From Dyella sp. SG609 (GTDB lineage Bacteria > Pseudomonadota > Gammaproteobacteria > Xanthomonadales > Rhodanobacteraceae), in assembly GCF_012275375.1 (NCBI RefSeq), contig NZ_JAAZQJ010000004.1, forward strand, positions 393,766 through 457,765: a stretch of 64,000 bases of DNA, given 5' to 3'. Every line of letters begins with the position of its first letter. The stretch's first letter is position 1. The position numbers were made by a program, and so were the translations under genes. Below are positions 16,622-26,533 of the stretch, one piece after another. The notes beneath the pieces were generated by a model that did no database searches, was not told the DNA's origin, and saw only the letters and a program-made list of their open reading frames with translations.

Positions 16622-17020
16622 GTGAACTTGAACATAAGTGGAAATGGCCTGGCCGGTCTGAAGGTCATGGTGATCGACGACTCGAAAACGATCCGTCGCA
16701 CGGCGGAAACCTTGCTGAAGAAGGAAGGTTGCGACGTGCTCACGGCCGTCGACGGGTTCGAAGCGCTCGCCAAGATCTCGGACCAGAAGCCCGCCATCAT
16801 CTTCGTCGACATCATGATGCCGCGCCTTGACGGTTACCAAACCTGCGCGCTCATCAAGAACAATCCGCAATTCCGGTCGACGCCCGTGATCATGCTGAGC
16901 TCGAAGGATGGCCTGTTCGACAAGGCCCGCGGCCGCATCGTCGGCGCCGAGCAGTATCTGACCAAGCCGTTCACGCGCGACGAACTGCTTGGAGCCATCC
17001 ATCGCCATGTCACGGTGTAA
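16622..17020 (+). CDS. pilG: Twitching motility response regulator PilG
   Basis: Single-domain CheY-like receiver that takes phosphate from PilL/ChpA and promotes type IV pilus extension. With the GTG start at 16622 it has 132 residues, against 135 for Pseudomonas PilG. Acidic pocket VIDDSKTIRR (Asp19, Asp20), phospho-acceptor Asp63 in FVDIMMPRLDGYQTC, conserved Ser in IMLSSKDG and Lys in LTKPFTRDELL. The GTG is preferred over the far upstream GTG at 16520 because the extra 34 residues are Arg/Trp-rich and unlike the family, and a G-rich ribosome site (AGGGGGGTGT) directly precedes it. First gene of the cluster. Confidence 0.95.
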   Translation: MNLNISGNGLAGLKVMVIDDSKTIRRTAETLLKKEGCDVLTAVDGFEALAKISDQKPAIIFVDIMMPRLDGYQTCALIKNNPQFRSTPVIMLSSKDGLFDKARGRIVGAEQYLTKPFTRDELLGAIHRHVTV

Positions 17021-17054
17021 GACCACCATCGACTACAGGGGCTGAGGGGGACCT

Positions 17055-17426
17055 GTGGCCAATATTCTCATCATCGACGACTCGCCGACCGACGTGCGCG
17101 TGTTCACCACGCTGCTGGAGCGCGCCGGGCATACGGTCGATTCCGTCAACAACGCCGAGGAGGGCATCGAGCGCGTGCGCTCGGAACTGCCCGCCCTGGT
17201 CATCATGGACGTGATCATGCCCGGCATGAACGGGTTCCAGGCCACGCGCACGCTGACGCGCGACCCTGTGACCAAGGATGTGCCGATCGTGATGATCACC
17301 ACCAAGTCCATGGAGACCGACCGCGTGTGGGGTTTGCGCCAGGGCGCCCGCGCCTTCATCACCAAGCCGGTGAACGAGAAGGAGCTGCTGGCGTGCATCA
17401 ACGATCTGCTGCCCAACGCGGCCTGA
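17055..17426 (+). CDS. pilH: Twitching motility response regulator PilH
   Basis: Second stand-alone receiver of the Pil-Chp system, thought to counterbalance PilG (phosphate sink and pilus retraction). 123 residues: MANILIIDDSPTDVRVF with the acidic pocket, Asp52 in VIMDVIMPGMNGFQATR, Thr in VMITTKSMETDR, Lys in FITKPVNEKELL. GTG start at 17055 preceded by GAGGGGGACCT. It lies 34 bp after pilG and 10 bp before pilI. Confidence 0.95.
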   Translation: MANILIIDDSPTDVRVFTTLLERAGHTVDSVNNAEEGIERVRSELPALVIMDVIMPGMNGFQATRTLTRDPVTKDVPIVMITTKSMETDRVWGLRQGARAFITKPVNEKELLACINDLLPNAA

Positions 17427-17436
17427 GGTCTACCCG

Positions 17437-17970
17437 ATGAGCCAGACCTTGTCCCCGTTCGAGATCCTCGCGCGCTACGAGCGGCTGTCGCTGACCCATG
17501 CTTCGGATACGCCCGAGAAGCTGGAAGCGCCGGGCCTGTGGCGCGGCATCGGCTACCGCGTGGGTTCGCGCCTGTTCGTCAGCGGCATCGACGAGATCAG
17601 CGAACTGCTCGCCGTGCCTTCGCTGACCCCCGTGCCCGGCACCCAGGCCTGGCTGCTGGGCGTGGCCAACGTGCGCGGCAACCTGGTGCCGGTGGTGGAC
17701 CTGGGGCGCTTCCTGTTCGCCGAGCGCACCCTGCACACCGAGCGCAGCCGCCTGCTGGTGGTGCGCCAGGGCGCCGGCAGCGTGGCGCTGCTGGTGGACG
17801 AGGTGTTCGGCCAGCGCACGGTGGATACCGAAGCGCGCCGGGCGGCCGAGCAGGAAGACGATCCGCGCCTGTCGCGCTTCGTCGAGGAAAGGGTAGGAGA
17901 ACCCCGGCTGGCGGTTTTCAGCATGGGACGCCTGGTGCGTGCCCCGGACTTCCGCCAGGCCGCGGCCTGA
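17437..17970 (+). CDS. pilI: CheW-like adaptor PilI
   Basis: 177-residue CheW-domain protein that couples the receptor PilJ to the kinase PilL/ChpA at the cell pole. Characteristic stretches: PFEILARYERLSL at the N-terminus, GYRVGSRLFVSGIDEISELLAVPSLTPVPG (beta strands of CheW subdomain 1), and LLGVANVRGNLVPVVDLGRFL, the conserved receptor/kinase contact segment. The ATG at 17437 follows the pilH stop closely. 115 bp separate it from pilJ. Confidence 0.93.
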   Translation: MSQTLSPFEILARYERLSLTHASDTPEKLEAPGLWRGIGYRVGSRLFVSGIDEISELLAVPSLTPVPGTQAWLLGVANVRGNLVPVVDLGRFLFAERTLHTERSRLLVVRQGAGSVALLVDEVFGQRTVDTEARRAAEQEDDPRLSRFVEERVGEPRLAVFSMGRLVRAPDFRQAAA

Positions 17971-18085
17971 GGCAGTAACCGGTAGTGAGTAGGACCGGTG
18001 CCGGGTCGCGGCCGGATTGACGGGCTTTGAAATTCCCAACCGATGCCGCAACGACGGCGTGGCGTAGACGGGTGAGGTAACGCAC

Positions 18086-20116
18086 ATGAGCACTACAGGG
18101 GGCGTCGGCAAGGAGCGGGGCTATACCGGCCTCATCGTCTTGCTGGTGGTCGCGATCGGCTTCGCGGCGCTGGACTTCTTCATGCTTAACGCGAAGAACG
18201 GCGAGGACCGCCAGGCCATCGGCCTGACCACGCAGATCCAGGTGTTGTCGCAGCAGACCGCCAAGTACGCGCTGGAGGCGTCGGACGGCAACGTCGACTC
18301 CTTCAAGGAGCTGGAAACCAATCGCAACGCGATCGATTCCGCGGTCCAGCGCCTGAATGCCGGCGACACCAAGAGCGGCATGAAGGCCTATGCCGACAAC
18401 AGCGCCTCCCCGGCCGGCCGCGCGGTGGCCGCGCTGAGCAATGCCTGGAAGCAGCTGGACGCGGACATCGGCAAGATCCTGTCGAACAAGGCCCTGGTGC
18501 TGGATTCGGCCCAGCGCGCCGGCACCCTGTCGCGCGAACTGCCCGTGCTGAACTCCAGCATGGAGCAGGTGGTGAACATCCTGCAGCAGCGCGGCGGCAG
18601 CGCCGAGCAGACCTACACCTCGGCGCGCCAGATGCTGCTGGCCGACCGCATGATCCGCCGCGTGCAGGAGATCCTGCAGGGCGGCGACGCCTCGCAGCCG
18701 GCGGCCGACGGCCTGGCCCGCGACGGCCAGCTCTATGGCGGCGTGCTCAAGGGCCTGCAGGAAGGCAACGCCGAAGTCGGCGTGCGTTCGATGAACGACG
18801 CCAACGCCCGCAAGATCCTGGGCGACATGCAGATCAAGTGGGACAGCCTGCAGGACCCGGTGACCAAGCTGGTCGGCGCGGCCGGCAACCTGTCCGAAGT
18901 GAAGCGCGCGGGCAACCAGGCTTCGCTGGATTCGCAGAACGTGCTGCTGCGCGCGAACGAACTCTCGGAGCAGATCGGCAAGCTGCCGCTGCGCCGCCTG
19001 TTCCCGAACGTGTGGTGGGGCGTGCTGGGCGCCGGCGGCGCCGCCGCCTTCGCCGTGCTGCTGGTGTTCACCCTGGTCCGCGACCAGCGCCGCCGCTTCC
19101 AGGAATCGGCCGAGCTGAACCAGCGCAACCAGGAGGCGATCATGCGCCTGCTGGACGAAATGGGCTCGCTCGCGGAAGGCGACCTGACGGTGAAGACCAC
19201 CGTCACCGAGGACATCACCGGCGCCATCGCCGACTCGGTGAACTACGCCATCGACGAGCTGCGCACCCTGGTGACCACCATCAACGAGACCTCCGAGCAG
19301 GTGTCGTCGTCGGCGCAGGAAACCCAGACCACCGCGCGCCACCTGGCCGACGCGGCGCAGAGCCAGGCGGCGCGCATCAGCACGGCCACCTCGGCGATCA
19401 ACCAGATCGCCAGCCTGATGGACAACGTGTCGAAGGACTCCGCCGAATCGGCCGACGTGGCCGAACGCTCGGTGCGCATCGCCTCGCGCGGCGCCGAAGT
19501 GGTGCGCGAAACCATCTCCGGAATGGACTCGATCCGCGACCAGATCCAGGAAACCTCCAAGCGCATCAAGCGCCTGGGCGAGTCCTCCCAGGAAATCGGC
19601 TCGATCGTGGAACTGATCAACGACATTGCCGAGCAGACCAACATCCTCGCGCTGAACGCCGCCATCCAGGCGGCCTCGGCGGGCGAGGCGGGCCGCGGCT
19701 TCGCGGTGGTGGCGGACGAAGTGCAGCGACTGGCCGAACGCTCGGCCAGCGCGACCAAGCGAATCGAAACGCTGGTGCAGGCGATTCAGTCCGACACCAA
19801 CGAAGCGGTCAACTCCATGGAGCAGACCACCGCGGAAGTGGTGGCCGGCGCCCGCAAGGCCGAGGACGCGGGCAGCGCGCTGGGCGACATCGAACGCGTG
19901 TCGCACGATCTGTCCGCGCTGATTCAGAACATCTCGGCCGCGGCGCGCGAGCAGTCCATCGCGGCGACGGACATCTCGCAGTCGATGAACGCGATCCAGG
20001 AAATCACTTCGCAGACCTCGCAGGGCGCGAGCCAGACGGCCGAGTCGATCGGCTACCTGGCCCAGCTGGCCAGCGATCTGCGGCGCTCGGTGGCGCACTT
20101 CAAGCTGCCGGGCTGA
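18086..20116 (+). CDS. pilJ: Methyl-accepting chemotaxis protein PilJ
   Basis: 676-residue receptor of the Pil-Chp pathway. First membrane helix about residues 13-33 ([20 protein letters not shown]), a periplasmic helical sensory region of about 270 residues with PilJ-type repeats, second helix about 308-330 ([20 protein letters not shown]), a HAMP-like stretch, then a long coiled-coil signalling domain. The hairpin tip [20 protein letters not shown] with the following [19 protein letters not shown] is intact (about 515-550). It senses surface contact and pilin in Pseudomonas; here the ligand is unknown. No CheR-type methyltransferase follows it, unlike the Pseudomonas order pilJ-pilK-chpA. 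Confidence 0.95.
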   Translation: MSTTGGVGKERGYTGLIVLLVVAIGFAALDFFMLNAKNGEDRQAIGLTTQIQVLSQQTAKYALEASDGNVDSFKELETNRNAIDSAVQRLNAGDTKSGMKAYADNSASPAGRAVAALSNAWKQLDADIGKILSNKALVLDSAQRAGTLSRELPVLNSSMEQVVNILQQRGGSAEQTYTSARQMLLADRMIRRVQEILQGGDASQPAADGLARDGQLYGGVLKGLQEGNAEVGVRSMNDANARKILGDMQIKWDSLQDPVTKLVGAAGNLSEVKRAGNQASLDSQNVLLRANELSEQIGKLPLRRLFPNVWWGVLGAGGAAAFAVLLVFTLVRDQRRRFQESAELNQRNQEAIMRLLDEMGSLAEGDLTVKTTVTEDITGAIADSVNYAIDELRTLVTTINETSEQVSSSAQETQTTARHLADAAQSQAARISTATSAINQIASLMDNVSKDSAESADVAERSVRIASRGAEVVRETISGMDSIRDQIQETSKRIKRLGESSQEIGSIVELINDIAEQTNILALNAAIQAASAGEAGRGFAVVADEVQRLAERSASATKRIETLVQAIQSDTNEAVNSMEQTTAEVVAGARKAEDAGSALGDIERVSHDLSALIQNISAAAREQSIAATDISQSMNAIQEITSQTSQGASQTAESIGYLAQLASDLRRSVAHFKLPG

Positions 20117-20224
20117 CGACAAGAAACAGGTACGGGCGCGCGCATTCCCATGAGCGCGTCCGAGGACAGGGGGGCAACCTCGACGGTTGCGTGACACGCG
20201 TTGCGCGGCCGCTGAGAGGGGCGC

Positions 20225-23200
20225 ATGAGACTTCAAGACCACATCGATTTCACCACCCTGCAGTGGGTCAAGCCCGAGCTTGACGAGACGCTGGCCATCG
20301 CCCGTGAGGCGCTGGAGTCCTACGTCGAAAATCCGGGCGACCGCGCCGTCATGCGCTCGTGCGCCGACAGCCTGCACCAGGTGCAGGGCACCCTGCGCAT
20401 GGTCGAGCTGTACGGCGCCGCGCTGGTGGCCGAGGAAATGGAAAACCTCGCCATCGCCCTGCTCGAAGGCCACGTCACCCAGCGCGAGGAAGCCTATGCC
20501 GCGATGATGCGCGGCCTGATGCAGCTGCCGGACTACCTGGAACGCCTTTCGGGCGGCCATCGCGACGTGCCGGTAGTGCTGCTGCCGCTGCTCAACGAGC
20601 TGCGCGCCAGCCGCGGGCAGCAGGCGCTGCACGAGTCGGCGCTGTTCGCGCCCAACCTCGAAGCCGCGCTGCCCGACAGCGCTCCGGCCGCGCTCAACCA
20701 GGAAGAAGCCGAGCGCATGCACGGCCGCATCGCCGAGCTGCGCCTGCGTTTCCAGCAGCAGCTGCTGGCGTGGTTCCGCGGCCAGTCGGCCGAGCAGCAG
20801 CTCGGCGCCATGGTGCAGACTCTCGATGCGATCGCCGCGCGCTGCTACAGCGTGCCGGGCCGCCGCCTGTGGTGGATCACCGCCGGCGTGCTGGAAGGCC
20901 TGCAGCAGGGCGTGCTGAAGAACCAGGCGGGCGAAGTGCGCCAGCTGATCGGCAAGGTCGATCGCAGCATCCGCCAGCTGATCGAACAGGGCGAAGCGTC
21001 CATGCGCGGCGGCGACGCCGACGAGCTGGCGCGCAAGCTGCTCTACGTGGTGGCCCAGTCCAGGCAGCGCAGCGCACGCATGGACCTGCTGGTGCGCACC
21101 TACGGCCTGGACCGCCTGCTGCCCGACGAGGGCGAGCTGGAACACGCCCGCGGCTCCATGTCCGGCCACAACCGCGCCCTGCTGGATTCGGTGGCCAAGG
21201 CCATCAAGGAAGACCTGCTGCGCGTGAAGGAGGCGCTGGACCTGTTCCTGCGCCAGGCCAACGCCGATCCCGCCCAGCTCAGCGAACAGACCGGCGTGCT
21301 CGAACGCGTCGGCGACACCCTCGGCATGCTCGCCCTGGGCGTGCCGCGCCGCGTGGTGACCGAACAGCGCCGGGTGCTGGAAGACATCGCCAACCGCATG
21401 CGCGCCCCGGACGAAGAGCTGCTGCTCGACGTGGCCGGCGCGCTGCTCTACGTGGAAGCCTCGCTCGACGACCACATCGAGAGCCTGGGCGCCGACGAGG
21501 AACCCTCGGCCGAAGCGCCGGTGAACATGCTCCCGCGCAGCGAGGCGCGGCACATCCTGTCCACCCTGATGCAGGAAGCCACCGCCAACACCGGCAAGGT
21601 GAAGGACGCCATCGTCGCCTTCATCGAATCCGGCTGGCGCCATCAGGAACTGACCGACGTGCCGGGCCTGATGGACGAAGTGTCCGGCGCCATGCGCATG
21701 CTCACCGCGCCGCGCCCGGCGGAACTGGCCGAAGGCATCGGCCGCTTCGTCGGCAACGAACTGCTCAGCGACCGCCGCGTGCCCACCAGCGCGCAGATGG
21801 ACCACCTGGCCGACGCGCTGGCCGCGCTGGAGTACTACCTGGAAGCCGCGCGCGAACACCGCGGCGGCCTGGAACACATCCTGGACGTGGCCGAGCACAG
21901 CCTCAGCACGCTCGGCTATTGGCCACCGCCGCCGGTGCGCACCGTGCTGGCCGACGCCGAGCCGGAAGCCGCCGCGCCCGCGCCGGCAGCGGCGCCCGCC
22001 GCGTTCACGCCGGACCTGGGCACCGACCACGAACTCACCGAAACCGTCAGCCTCGCCACCGGCAACGACCTCGGCGGCCTGGTGATCGGCGAAGCCGTCA
22101 CCCCGATGCCGTCGGCGCACGAGCTGGCCGGCCTGCGCCTGGTCGACACCGAGCACGTGCCCGCGCCCGCCGCGTCCGGCGCCAACGACGACGACGACTG
22201 GGTCGAGATCGAAGAAGAAGTGCTGGAGCAGGTGCCCTCCGCCGACGCCATCAATGCCCACGCCGGCTTCCAGGTCAGCGTGGACGGCATCGACGACGAG
22301 ATCCGCGAGATCTTCCTGGAGGAAATGCAGGAAGAGATCGACAACCTGCGCGACGCCGAGCAGAAGTGGCTGGCCGATCCGGAGCGCCTCGAAGCGCTCA
22401 CCCCGATCCGCCGCTCCTTCCACACGCTGAAGGGTTCCGGCCGCCTGGTCGGCGCCTCGGCGCTGGGCGAGTACGCGTGGAAGATCGAGAACATGCTCAA
22501 CCGCGTGCTCGATCAGTCGATTCCCGCCAATGCCAATGTGCAGGCGCTGATCCGCCACGCCATCGAGGCGCTGCCGCAGCTGCGCTCCGCGCTGATGGGC
22601 GAGGGCGCGCCGACCGCGCCGCTGGCCGCGATCATGGAAACCGCCGACCGCCTCTCCGGCGGCAGCGAACACGCCAGCATCGAGGACTTCAAGCCCGCCG
22701 GCACCGAGACGGTGCGCCGCACCGTGCGCCGCCGCGTGCCGCGTTCGCAGCTCGCCGCCGAGGCGATCCCGCCGGCCACGCTCGCGCACGTCGAGCCGGC
22801 GCCGGAACCGGTGGTGCACACGCCGGCGCACGAGACCATCGCCGCGCCGGTGCTGCCGCCGGTCGACCCGGTGCTGCTGGAAATCCTGCGCAGCGAAGTC
22901 GCCCAGTACCTGCAGACCATCCGCCACGCGATCAACCGCGTCGACGCCGAACTGCGCGTGGACGACGGCCTGCTGCGCGCCGTGCACACGCTGCATGGCG
23001 CCATCGCGATGGTCGACATCCCGCTGCTGACCCAGCTGCTGTCGCCGCTGGAAAGCCTGCTCAAGCGCCTGCGCGCGGCCGGCCATCCGCTCTCCGCCGA
23101 GGGCGTGAACCTGCTGGGCAAGAGCGCCGATGCAGTCGACTACATCATGGGCCAGTTCGACGCCGAGCAGCCGCAGCTGCCGGAGCTCGACGCGCTGATC

Positions 23201-26200
23201 CGCCGCCTGTGCGAGCTGCGCGACGCGCAGCCGGAGCCGCAGGTGGCCCACGTGCTGTTCGAGCCGCTGGCCGACGACCTCGCCGCGGAAGGCGAGGTCG
23301 ACGACGGCGCGCTCGCCGCCGCGCTGGACGCCGCCATGCCGGTGCAGCCGGGCGAGACGCACGCGCCGCACGACGCCGCGCCGGCGGCCGAAGCGCCGGT
23401 GGACGCATTCACCGCCGAGCTGATGGCCGCGCTGGGCAGCTTCGACGCCGAACTGCCGGTACACGAAGCCGGCACGACGCACCACGCCGCCGCGCCGGTG
23501 GCGGAAGAAGACGATTTCGCCGCGCTCTACGGCGACCTCACCGCCGAGGAGCCGCAGCACGCGGAAGCGGTGGAAGACCCGAACGAGATCGTGGTCGAGA
23601 ACACGCTGTCCTTCGATGGCCACGCGATCGAACCGATCGGTCTTTCCGGCGCGCATCCGGGCGCCGCCGAACACATCGAACTCTCGCTCGACGCCGTCGA
23701 GCCGGCCGAAGCGCACCTGGTCGACGCCCATGCGCTGGTCGGGACGGAGCAGCCGGCCGAAGCCTTCACGCATGCGACGCTGGAACCGGCGCTGGCCGAA
23801 GGCGAGATCGAAGAGATCGAAGTCGGCGACGTGATCGAGAGCGAGCTGGCCGATTTCCTCGGCAGTTCCGAGCCGCTGGCGAATCTCGCCGAGCCGGTCG
23901 CGGGGCTGGCCGACGAGCCGGCGGCCGCAGCGGCGCACGTCGAAGAGACCTCGCTGGCCGATGCCGAGCCGGTGGTCGAACACGAGCACGTCGAGGCCGT
24001 GCACGCCGAGCCCGCTCATGTCGAGCCGGAACATATCGAGGCGGAGCGCATCGAGGCGGCGCACATCGAGGCGGCGCTGTTCAAGGCCGAAGAGATCGAA
24101 GAACCGGCGCCCGAAGCAACCCGCGCGCCGCAGCACGACCTCAGCTCCGAATACGCCGGCAGCTGGACCAACGACCAGATCGACCCGGACCTGCTGGAGA
24201 TCTTCGCCGAGGAAGCGCGCGAGATCCTCGACCACTCCGACAGCGTGCTGGCGCAGTGGCGTGCCGAGCCGGCCGAGCCGGAACACATGGCCAGCCTGCA
24301 GCGCGACCTGCACACGCTGAAGGGCGGTGCGCGCATCGCCGGCATGGTGCCGGTGGGCGATCTCACCCACGCCATCGAAACCTTGCTGGAAAGCCCGGCC
24401 GGCCACGATCCGGCGCGCCAGGGCGAGCTGATCCGCGCGCTCGAAGCCGGCTTCGACGCCCTGCACGGACTGGTGCAGCGCGTGTCGCAGGGCCGCGGCG
24501 TGGAATACCCGCAGGCGATGATCGACCGCTTCCTCGGCCTGGCCGGCGAAGCGAAGCCCTCGGTCGAACACGCCGAACCGGCCGGCCTCGCCGCCGAACC
24601 GGCCGATCGCGCCCATCTGCCCGAGCTGCTGCCGGAAGAAGGCCAGTTCGACGAGATGCGCGGTCCGCAGGAACAGATCCGCGTCCGTTCCGAACTGCTC
24701 GACACCCTGGTCAACCATGCCGGCGAGGTGGCGATCTACCGTTCGCGCCTGGAACAGCAGGTGGCCGGCTACCGCTTCAACCTGGTCGAGCTGGACCAGA
24801 CCGTGCAGCGCCTGCGTAGCCAGCTGCGCATGCTGGAAATCGAAACCGAAGCGCAGATCATCGCGCGCTTCCAGCGCGAGCACCGCGAAGCGGGCATGAG
24901 CGTGTTCGATCCGCTCGAGCTGGACCGCTACTCGCAGTTGCAGCAGTACTCGCGTGCGCTGGCCGAGTCGGTATCCGACCTTGTCTCCATCCAGAGCATG
25001 CTGGACGAACTGACCCGCCAGGCCGAAACGCTGCTGATCCAGCAGTCGCGCGTCAGCTCCGAACTGCAGGATGGCCTGCTGCGCACGCGCATGCTGCCGT
25101 TCGACACCATGGTGCCGAACCTGCGCCGCACCCTGCGCCAGGCCGCACAGGAGCAGGGCAAGAGCGCGCAGCTGTTCGTGGAAGGCGCGCACGGCGAAAT
25201 GGACCGCACCCTGCTGGACCGCCTGAAGGCGCCGTTCGAGCACATGCTGCGCAACGCCGTGGCGCACGGCATCGAGTCGCCGGAAGAACGCCGCAAGGCG
25301 GGCAAGCCGGCCGAAGGCGCGGTGCGCATCCGGGTGGCGCGCGAAGCCACCGAGGTGGTGGTGCGCGTGACCGACGACGGCCGCGGCCTGGACCGCGAGG
25401 CCGTGCGCAAGCGCGGCATCGAGCGCGGCCTGCTGCGCGCCGACGCCAAGCCCAGCGACGACCAGCTGCTGGCCCTGATCACCCAGCCGGGCTTCTCCAC
25501 CGCCAGCAGCGTCACCCAGCTGGCCGGACGCGGCGTGGGCATGGACGTGGTGGCCAACGAGATCAAGCAGCTCGGCGGCTCCATCGCGGTGGAATCGCAG
25601 GCCGGCCAGGGCACCACCTTCGTGCTGCGCCTGCCGTTCACCCTGGCGGTGACGCAGGCGATCCTGGTGCGCATCGGCGAATCGAACTTCGCCATCCCGA
25701 TGACTTCGGTGCAGGGCGTGGCCCGCATCAGCCCGGCCGACCTTACCGAACGCCTGGCCGCGTACGAGCCGAGCTTCCCGTATTCGGGCGAGCAGTACGG
25801 CATCCACGACCTGGCCGAACTGCTGGGCATTCCCGCCGGCCATCCGGGCGACGAGCAGCTGCCGCTGCTGCTGACCCGCGCCGGCGACCTGCGCGCGGCG
25901 ATCCGCATCGACGCCGTGATCGGCTCGCGCGAGATCGTGGTGAAGTCGGTCGGCCCGCAGGTGAGCTCGGTGCCGGGCATCCTCGGCGCCACCATCATGG
26001 GCGATGGCTCGGTGCTGATCATTCTCGATCTGCCGCCGCTGGTGCGCCACGGTATCGTGCGCCGCCAGGAGCGCCTGGCCGAAGGCCTCAGCGCCGTCGA
26101 AATGCCGGTGGTGGAAGAAGAGCGCGTGCGTCCGCTGGTGATGGTGGTCGACGACTCCATCACCATGCGCAAGGTCACCGGCCGCGTGCTGGAACGCCAC

Positions 26201-26533
26201 GAATACGAAGTGCACACCGCGAAGGACGGCCTCGATGCGCTGGAAAAACTGCACGAGCGCGTGCCCGACCTGATGCTGCTCGACATCGAAATGCCGCGCA
26301 TGGACGGCTTCGAGCTGGCTGAGCAGATGAAGGCCGACCCGCGCCTGCGCAACGTGCCGATCATCATGATCACCTCGCGTACCGGCGATAAGCATCGCCA
26401 GCGCGCGTTCGACATCGGCGTGGACCGCTACCTCGGCAAGCCGTACCAGGAAATCGAGTTGCTGGCGCAGATCAGCGAAGTGCTGGAGCAGCGTGCGCTG
26501 CAGGACCAGGCCACGGAGTCCGCCCATGGCTGA
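20225..26533 (+). CDS. pilL: Hybrid CheA-type histidine kinase PilL/ChpA
   Basis: 2102-residue kinase hub. Order: N-terminal FimL/Hpt-like region with HQVQGTL (His51, degenerate); further helical bundles without a clear His; Hpt HTLKGSG (His733); Hpt-like HTLHGAI (His921); Ala/Glu/Pro-rich acidic linker (about 1030-1310); Hpt HTLKGGA (His1363); dimerisation helices (about 1480-1590); ATPase with NAVAHGIESPEERR (about 1675), DDGRGLD and GRGVGMDVV; CheW-like domain (about 1810-1950); C-terminal receiver VVDDSITMRK with Asp2020 in LLDIEMPRMDG. Phosphorylates PilG and PilH. Three His-containing canonical Hpt sites is fewer than the Hpt array known from Pseudomonas ChpA. Overlaps chpB by eight bases. 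Confidence 0.95.
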   Translation: MRLQDHIDFTTLQWVKPELDETLAIAREALESYVENPGDRAVMRSCADSLHQVQGTLRMVELYGAALVAEEMENLAIALLEGHVTQREEAYAAMMRGLMQLPDYLERLSGGHRDVPVVLLPLLNELRASRGQQALHESALFAPNLEAALPDSAPAALNQEEAERMHGRIAELRLRFQQQLLAWFRGQSAEQQLGAMVQTLDAIAARCYSVPGRRLWWITAGVLEGLQQGVLKNQAGEVRQLIGKVDRSIRQLIEQGEASMRGGDADELARKLLYVVAQSRQRSARMDLLVRTYGLDRLLPDEGELEHARGSMSGHNRALLDSVAKAIKEDLLRVKEALDLFLRQANADPAQLSEQTGVLERVGDTLGMLALGVPRRVVTEQRRVLEDIANRMRAPDEELLLDVAGALLYVEASLDDHIESLGADEEPSAEAPVNMLPRSEARHILSTLMQEATANTGKVKDAIVAFIESGWRHQELTDVPGLMDEVSGAMRMLTAPRPAELAEGIGRFVGNELLSDRRVPTSAQMDHLADALAALEYYLEAAREHRGGLEHILDVAEHSLSTLGYWPPPPVRTVLADAEPEAAAPAPAAAPAAFTPDLGTDHELTETVSLATGNDLGGLVIGEAVTPMPSAHELAGLRLVDTEHVPAPAASGANDDDDWVEIEEEVLEQVPSADAINAHAGFQVSVDGIDDEIREIFLEEMQEEIDNLRDAEQKWLADPERLEALTPIRRSFHTLKGSGRLVGASALGEYAWKIENMLNRVLDQSIPANANVQALIRHAIEALPQLRSALMGEGAPTAPLAAIMETADRLSGGSEHASIEDFKPAGTETVRRTVRRRVPRSQLAAEAIPPATLAHVEPAPEPVVHTPAHETIAAPVLPPVDPVLLEILRSEVAQYLQTIRHAINRVDAELRVDDGLLRAVHTLHGAIAMVDIPLLTQLLSPLESLLKRLRAAGHPLSAEGVNLLGKSADAVDYIMGQFDAEQPQLPELDALIRRLCELRDAQPEPQVAHVLFEPLADDLAAEGEVDDGALAAALDAAMPVQPGETHAPHDAAPAAEAPVDAFTAELMAALGSFDAELPVHEAGTTHHAAAPVAEEDDFAALYGDLTAEEPQHAEAVEDPNEIVVENTLSFDGHAIEPIGLSGAHPGAAEHIELSLDAVEPAEAHLVDAHALVGTEQPAEAFTHATLEPALAEGEIEEIEVGDVIESELADFLGSSEPLANLAEPVAGLADEPAAAAAHVEETSLADAEPVVEHEHVEAVHAEPAHVEPEHIEAERIEAAHIEAALFKAEEIEEPAPEATRAPQHDLSSEYAGSWTNDQIDPDLLEIFAEEAREILDHSDSVLAQWRAEPAEPEHMASLQRDLHTLKGGARIAGMVPVGDLTHAIETLLESPAGHDPARQGELIRALEAGFDALHGLVQRVSQGRGVEYPQAMIDRFLGLAGEAKPSVEHAEPAGLAAEPADRAHLPELLPEEGQFDEMRGPQEQIRVRSELLDTLVNHAGEVAIYRSRLEQQVAGYRFNLVELDQTVQRLRSQLRMLEIETEAQIIARFQREHREAGMSVFDPLELDRYSQLQQYSRALAESVSDLVSIQSMLDELTRQAETLLIQQSRVSSELQDGLLRTRMLPFDTMVPNLRRTLRQAAQEQGKSAQLFVEGAHGEMDRTLLDRLKAPFEHMLRNAVAHGIESPEERRKAGKPAEGAVRIRVAREATEVVVRVTDDGRGLDREAVRKRGIERGLLRADAKPSDDQLLALITQPGFSTASSVTQLAGRGVGMDVVANEIKQLGGSIAVESQAGQGTTFVLRLPFTLAVTQAILVRIGESNFAIPMTSVQGVARISPADLTERLAAYEPSFPYSGEQYGIHDLAELLGIPAGHPGDEQLPLLLTRAGDLRAAIRIDAVIGSREIVVKSVGPQVSSVPGILGATIMGDGSVLIILDLPPLVRHGIVRRQERLAEGLSAVEMPVVEEERVRPLVMVVDDSITMRKVTGRVLERHEYEVHTAKDGLDALEKLHERVPDLMLLDIEMPRMDGFELAEQMKADPRLRNVPIIMITSRTGDKHRQRAFDIGVDRYLGKPYQEIELLAQISEVLEQRALQDQATESAHG

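Noticed and set aside
20359..24819. 1486-codon frame inside pilL
   Set aside because: Arg/Ala/Gly-rich out-of-frame reading of pilL with no domains.
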